Origin: Welwitschia mirabilis
Taxonomy: Eukaryota; Gnetophyta; Gnetopsida; Welwitschiales
Direction of reading: 5' to 3'
Assembly: GCA_051453625.1 (NCBI GenBank)
Contig: JBOZIK010000001.1
Span: forward strand, 140,229,527-140,293,526
Length of the DNA stretch: 64,000 bases
Each line of letters starts with the position of its first letter. The first letter of the stretch is position 1. Under the pieces are notes generated by a model. That model saw only the letters and a program-made list of their open reading frames with translations, did no database searches and was not told the origin of the DNA. The translations under genes were made by a program, and so were the position numbers. Below, piece by piece: positions 59,521-64,000 of the stretch.

Positions 59521-60850
59521 AATGACTCTTTTCTCGATGAACAACTCTTTACAATTAAACAACTTTATGCTATCTTAAATTTTACCCCACTTCTTGGCAT
59601 GCTGATAGTATGAACTACATTGTGAATATGAAAACTTAATGGCATTAAAATCATAACCAATGAAAAACTTTTCTCCATATTATTAGTAACTATAAGGGGA
59701 ATGAACCCCATCTCTATAGACATTGCAAAGATCAAATCATGCATAACTATGTACCTGAGTGGAAAAGCTTAGAAATCCTAAAACTTTGCCATGGAGAAGT
59801 ATGTGGGGGGATACTTTAGTGACCAAAAGGCCTTCATAAAAATTCTTCACTCTAGTTTTTATTATCCTACCCCTGTTAAGGATTTTTACAACTTTTCCTA
59901 GAAGTTGTAATACATGTCAACATTATGGTAGTCTAACTCATTCTCATGATATACTCATTAAATCTATACTTGAATTGAAGCATTTGATTATTAGGAAATT
60001 GATTTTGTAGACCATATTACACCACCTTATCATGATAAAAATTATATTCTTATTACCATTAATTATGTTACTAAGTGAGTAGAAGTTGTTCCTACTACCA
60101 AAAAATGATGCCCGGACCATTTGCAACTTTGTTCAAACTCATATATTTCACTATTTTGGTTTTCCATGAATTATCATTAGTGATTAGTAAACTCATTTTA
60201 TTAATTACATTTTTCAAAAACTTCTTTTATCCATTGGTGCTGAACATATAATTGCTTGTGTCTATTATCATCAAACTAATGGATAAGCTAAAAATGCAAA
60301 TAGAGAAATCAAAAAGATGCTTCAAAAATTAGTCTCTATTAATAGAAAAACTTGGTTCTCCAAATTTAATGATGTTGTTTAAGATTACTATACTACTGGG
60401 CAGAACTCTCTAGATTTCTCACCATATGAACTTGTGTATGGCAAAGTTTGTATTTTACTAGTTGATGTTTGCTATAATTCTTATTGACCCATCCATTAAC
60501 TTAACCTTGTCGACTTGAATGATAAAATAAAAACTTGATTATCTCAACTTGACCATTTAGATTAAAAATGTATGCATGCTTTACATTATCAACTCATTCA
60601 TAAAGCTCAAGCCAAGTTTAGACATGATTAAAAAATTATCCATAAGCAGTTTGAACCTGGTTAACTTGTCCTTCTATATAACACTAAGTACACATTTTGC
60701 ACAATAAGATAACTTATAAATTCTTGGATCTTTATCTTATAGAAAACGTACATTCAAATGGCTCAGTTAAAATCTTTAATCCAAACACTAAAGAGATCCA
60801 GAAAGTTAATGCACAAAAATGAAAACTTTAGGAGTTATGGATAAAGGTTA
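59521..60850 (+). pseudogene. Gypsy-3 integrase
   Basis: N-terminal zinc region with LCHGEVCGG and SCNTCQHYG, core with the first Asp region IDFVDHITPPYH and YILITINYVTK, then YH.QTNG.AKNANREIKKM, where the catalytic Glu of GQxE is Lys (codon 60290-60292). C-terminal part: SPYELVYGKVCILLVDVCYN, HYQLIHKAQAKFRHD, QFEPG.LVLLYNTK, and an ending with FNPNTKEIQKVNAQK. Stops at several points. Ty3/gypsy integrase is certain. It could not be active. Confidence 0.88.
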
Positions 60851-63024
60851 AAACTTTATGAGTTATCTTCTAGTAAAATCTTGAACATGATAGAAGCACT
60901 TGTTTTGGAATTTCTTCTCAATGAGAAGGACCTTATTTTTGCCATTTTCTAAATTCCTTCTTAATTCATTTCTTAGGTAAACATAATCATATCACTTAAA
61001 TATTTTTAGCTTAACATATGTAACTACTTATGAAGTTTCCATAATTAGTAATATTTTACTTGGGCATTTAGATGATAAGATTGACTTCATCTAATCTTTA
61101 AACATTTGTATATCTATGAACTTCATTTTAAAGGAATATTTCTTGGTTTTTTTGTTTTCTTTTAATGGTGTAAGTAATTAGTTATTTTTACATGTTCTTA
61201 ATTTATTACTCATCTCATTACTTTATTTTTATTCTTGTAAGTACTTGGTCATGTAGAATGTTACTCAAAAAAAAAAAGAAAGAAAAAGTAGAAGAGAAGA
61301 AATAGAAAAGAAATAAAGACCATGCTCTTTCATGTTATATCTTAAAAACATGGTTTTCATGATGTCCTACCACAAGTGCACTGGGGTAAATATTTCAGAA
61401 AGGGCCTTTGACAGTGCGATATGGCAGCTGTGGGAACTCCACTAGGGGGTCAGTTAGCCATGTTGTGCAGTTTCTTACTCTTTTAATAGTAATTACACTT
61501 CCCTCATCATGGTCAAATAAATTGTATTTCAAGCCTACAAGATTAGTGGTGTCCCTGGTATCATTGGAGGCATTTCTTATTTTCTAGACTCATTTTTATT
61601 TATTTATTTTTAGTACTTCCACATGATTACTCTACTTTTTGGATTCTAGTATTGTTTTGATATGTTAGCTTGTAAGTTCTTATTTTAAACAACTTTTTAT
61701 CTTCTCATTCATTATTTGATAACATTAGATATACTTGAAATCATCATAATCATTACCTAATTGAGTGGCACTTTCTAGTTTCTACATACTGTCATGCATC
61801 TTTCATCAAAAGATTTTATGATTGTTGCCTAGGGAATTTATTGGATTAGAATTTAGGGTAAGAAAGAAATCTTCTTTATGTTTCTAGTTGTTAATTGTCA
61901 TTTTGTTTTTTTGGCTATTTTGTTGGATTTTTCAAAGTCATTTTCCATACTTTTTCAACATCATATTATGGATATAATTATTTTTTAGTTTCTTGTTGAT
62001 ATTTATCCATAGTTTCTTTAGAGGATCATTGATTTTCTTTTGACAGGTTCCCATGATGTGATAAGTTTTAGTTCTTCTTTTTTATGAGTTTGATCACATT
62101 TGAGAAGTCTTTAAGAATTACTTATTTTAACTTAGTACATTTTCTTCTAATTTTACCTTTTTCTTCTCCATCATGAGAATGTTATTTAAGTTGTTCCTTT
62201 ACTTTTGACCTATTTTTTATTCTCTTCCTATTGTTTTTCTATGTTTGCTTATTTTTTATATTTTTCTGGTTTTACTTTTTCCTTCAAATAGCATATTTGA
62301 TGACTGTCATTCCATGCCTATCATCCCCATGATAGAGGGGATGAATTCCTACTTTATTCTTGATGCAATTTAAAATGTCTTACTTCTCTTATGGGAAGGA
62401 AGGGGGGAGGGTGTTAGAACACCTTTCTAGGCTTATTCTTATGATTTTTAGTACAAATTTTGAATATTCTAAGCCTTCACGATCAAAATTTATGATGGGT
62501 TTTTTAGATTAGTTTTTCATATTATTTGAATAAATTTATGAAGAACTCATGAACTTTGTCTTACATGATCTAGTAGCACACTCACAAGTTTTTCCATAGT
62601 CATGTTTTAGATCATCTAAAAAAATGCTATATCTACTCTTGTCCTTTGCCCTTATGATGATACTAATGAACTTAAATACATTACTCTTTGAAAGATAGAA
62701 CTACCTAAGTCTATCACATTAGTACATTATTATTGTTTTTATAATATGCATATATATTTTCATTTCATAAGCCATCAAAGTTACATTTTTATAATTTATG
62801 TATGTGTATAGCATTCATTTATTCTATAGTAACATGATTAAGTAGGGAGCTTAGGAAAATTTTTTAGCATTTATATTAGTAATCTATTTGTGATATTATT
62901 TCTTACATAATTTAATGGAACTTAATTTACATCTTTTCATCACTATTTTATCTTAGTCAAATTGGCTCACAACCTAGTTAATTGCTTACTTTGTCAGGGA
63001 CTGACAAGGCTAAGTAGGAGGCTA
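60851..63024 (+). other. Gypsy-3 3' UTR
   Basis: Non-coding, with blocks shared with Gypsy-1 and Gypsy-2: an A/G-rich tract (61267-61318), ACTAGGGGGTCAGTTAGCC (61442), TTACACTTCCCTCATCATGG, CATTACCTAATTGAGTGG, TGGATTAGAATTTAGGGTAA. One strong motif, CTATCATCCCCATGATAGAG plus GGGATGA, is at 62318-62344. 63007-63021 (GGCTAAGTAGGAGG) is the purine-rich stretch before the LTR. No ORF recognised. Confidence 0.75.
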
Positions 63025-63570
63025 TGTTGTGATGTCAATCTGTATTGAGTAATTTTATAATACATTTACTTAGGTTTGGATGTAATACTAATAATTATAG
63101 ATATCTAACAAGATGATTACTAAAACATGTAATTCTTAGCATATTTGGTAATATCTCAGGCTTATTCTAATACTACATATTTGGAAGAAGACTTCATAAT
63201 GCAAAAGACTAATTTACCTTTGAGATTGAAGATAAGGAAGACTACCATCCCCTATGTCATCTTCACAATTGGTAGGATAATGGCACTGTTGATACAGACA
63301 AAAGATGTAGGGTTGACAGTAAGGCATGAATATATTTTGACATAGGATGGCATTCCCTATCTCATCCTAATGATAGTCGGGATGATAGCTATTTTTGTAT
63401 AATCAAAAAAAAAATATCTTTATAATGGGGTCAAGAGAATTATGTGAGCTGTTAGTGTTTATTTTCCAACTTCTAAGTTTTAGTTTCTAGAACCTCAATG
63501 CAAAACTATAAATACCCTTTCCCTCTTTCATTTCTATTTCCATCTTTTATATCTAATATGCTTGTGATGG
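63025..63570 (+). repeat. Gypsy-3 3' LTR (start)
   Basis: TGTTGTGATGTC onward aligns with 53659 onward through ACCTTTGAGATTGAAGATAA and the TATA box CTATAAATAC (63506-63515), then stops at an N gap. It lacks about 15 bases near its start that the 5' LTR has. Confidence 0.8.
63506..63515 (+). promoter_or_regulatory. Putative LTR TATA box, Gypsy-3 3' LTR
   Basis: CTATAAATAC, matching the box in the 5' LTR. Confidence 0.55.
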
Positions 63571-63670
63571 NNNNNNNNNNNNNNNNNNNNNNNNNNNNNN
63601 NNNNNNNNNNNNNNNNNNNNNNNNNNNNNNNNNNNNNNNNNNNNNNNNNNNNNNNNNNNNNNNNNNNNNN
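63571..63670. other. N gap (100 N, size probably arbitrary)
   Basis: Left flank is mid-LTR; right flank is gypsy 3' UTR, so the joined pieces are not collinear parts of one element. Confidence 0.95.
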
Positions 63671-64000
63671 TGACTTGATGAGTTTTAGTTTTTTCTCTTT
63701 TCATGAGTTTAGGTATGTTTGTGGAGTTTTTAAGCATTATTTCTTTCTATTTAGTTCATTTTCCTCTTTTTTACATTTTCCTCCATACATCCCTTTCCAC
63801 CATGGGCATGTTTTTTAGGCTATTTCTTTACTTTCTATCTTCTTTCTATTTTTCTTTTATTTTATGTATGTATTTGCCTTTTTTTACATTTATTTTACTT
63901 ACTTTTTTATTTAAATAGCCTAGTTGATCATTGTTATTCCACATCTGTCATTCCCATGATAGACGGGATGACACGCATCCTTTATCTATGGTGTAATTTG
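63671..64000 (+). mobile_element. Second gypsy 3' UTR copy after the gap
   Basis: GAGTTTTAGTTTTTTCTC and AGTTTAGGTATGTTTGTGG, then TCATTCCCATGATAGACGGGATGACA near 63948, correspond to 62060-62345 of Gypsy-3, in the same orientation and with differences. The expected rest of the LTR is not here. Another gypsy copy therefore begins or is joined here. Confidence 0.65.

Larger units (their letters stand above)
53659..63570 (+). mobile_element. Gypsy-3, Ty3/gypsy retrotransposon (3' end cut by gap)
   Basis: Plus-strand order: 5' LTR 53659-54898, PBS, leader, gag from 55463, protease, RT, RNase H, integrase, 3' UTR, 3' LTR from 63025. Pol order is PR-RT-RNaseH-INT. Motifs are closest to Gypsy-1 and the Athila/Tat-type group. 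The two LTRs are visibly diverged with an indel near their starts, so it is an old insertion. Gag-pol is interrupted by many stops. Confidence 0.88.

Noticed and set aside
1-64000. Bacterial-type systems: CRISPR arrays, operons, toxin-antitoxin pairs, phage
   Set aside because: No regularly spaced identical repeats, no ribosome-binding-site-led gene runs, and all recognisable protein motifs are plant retroelement motifs.

Overview
This window is a piece of a repeat-rich, strongly AT-biased plant nuclear genome. The organism class follows from the plant-type Ty1/copia and Ty3/gypsy retrotransposons, with initiator-Met primer sites (copia) and Athila/Tat-like primer sites (gypsy), and a plant L1-type LINE tail. 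The species cannot be named from the sequence. I find no convincing host gene, tRNA, rRNA, CRISPR array or bacterial-type operon. Nearly all recognisable coding sequence is dead retroelement gag-pol, full of TAG/TAA/TGA stops and frameshifts. Ten runs of N break the window, and several lie where repeats were probably mis-joined.

Layout. 1-1494: flank with a degenerate ~115-bp repeat. 1495-6549 and 24176-about 26665: the two halves of one minus-strand Ty1/copia element (Copia-1), with pol and an extra 3' ORF on the left and gag, primer site and 5' LTR on the right. They are split by a minus-strand Ty3/gypsy element (Gypsy-1, 6550-24175) that left a GTGAG target duplication. Gypsy-1 carries a LINE 3' end in its 3' UTR and a second, foreign gag remnant next to its 3' LTR. 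26666-29201: unassigned. 29202-41416: a second minus-strand gypsy element (Gypsy-2) with both LTRs, pol, gag, a microsatellite and an extra ORF after integrase. 42780-44600: plus-strand gypsy 3' UTR and LTR fragment. 44601-47086: minus-strand copia remnant (Copia-2). 47087-53658: a patchwork of two repeated LTR-like segments (X1/X2, Y1/Y2), a chromovirus-type 3' end and a primer-site-proximal 33-bp repeat. 53659 to the end: a plus-strand gypsy element (Gypsy-3) with 5' LTR, gag, protease, RT, RNase H, integrase, 3' UTR and the start of its 3' LTR, then an N gap and a second copy of gypsy 3' UTR.

How it works together. The LTRs would have supplied the promoter (a conserved CTATAAATA box is visible in four LTR copies), PBS and purine tract would have primed reverse transcription, and gag-pol would have copied and integrated the element. 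No copy here looks autonomous: the RT catalytic Asp is replaced in Copia-1, Gypsy-1 and Gypsy-2, and Gypsy-3 keeps FMDD but has lost the integrase Glu.

The least ordinary signals are a palindromic GTCATC/GATGAC-type motif repeated in leaders, LTRs and 3' UTRs of all the gypsy copies (four copies about 100 bp apart in the Gypsy-3 leader), and an extra ORF of apparently similar type downstream of pol in both a copia and a gypsy element.
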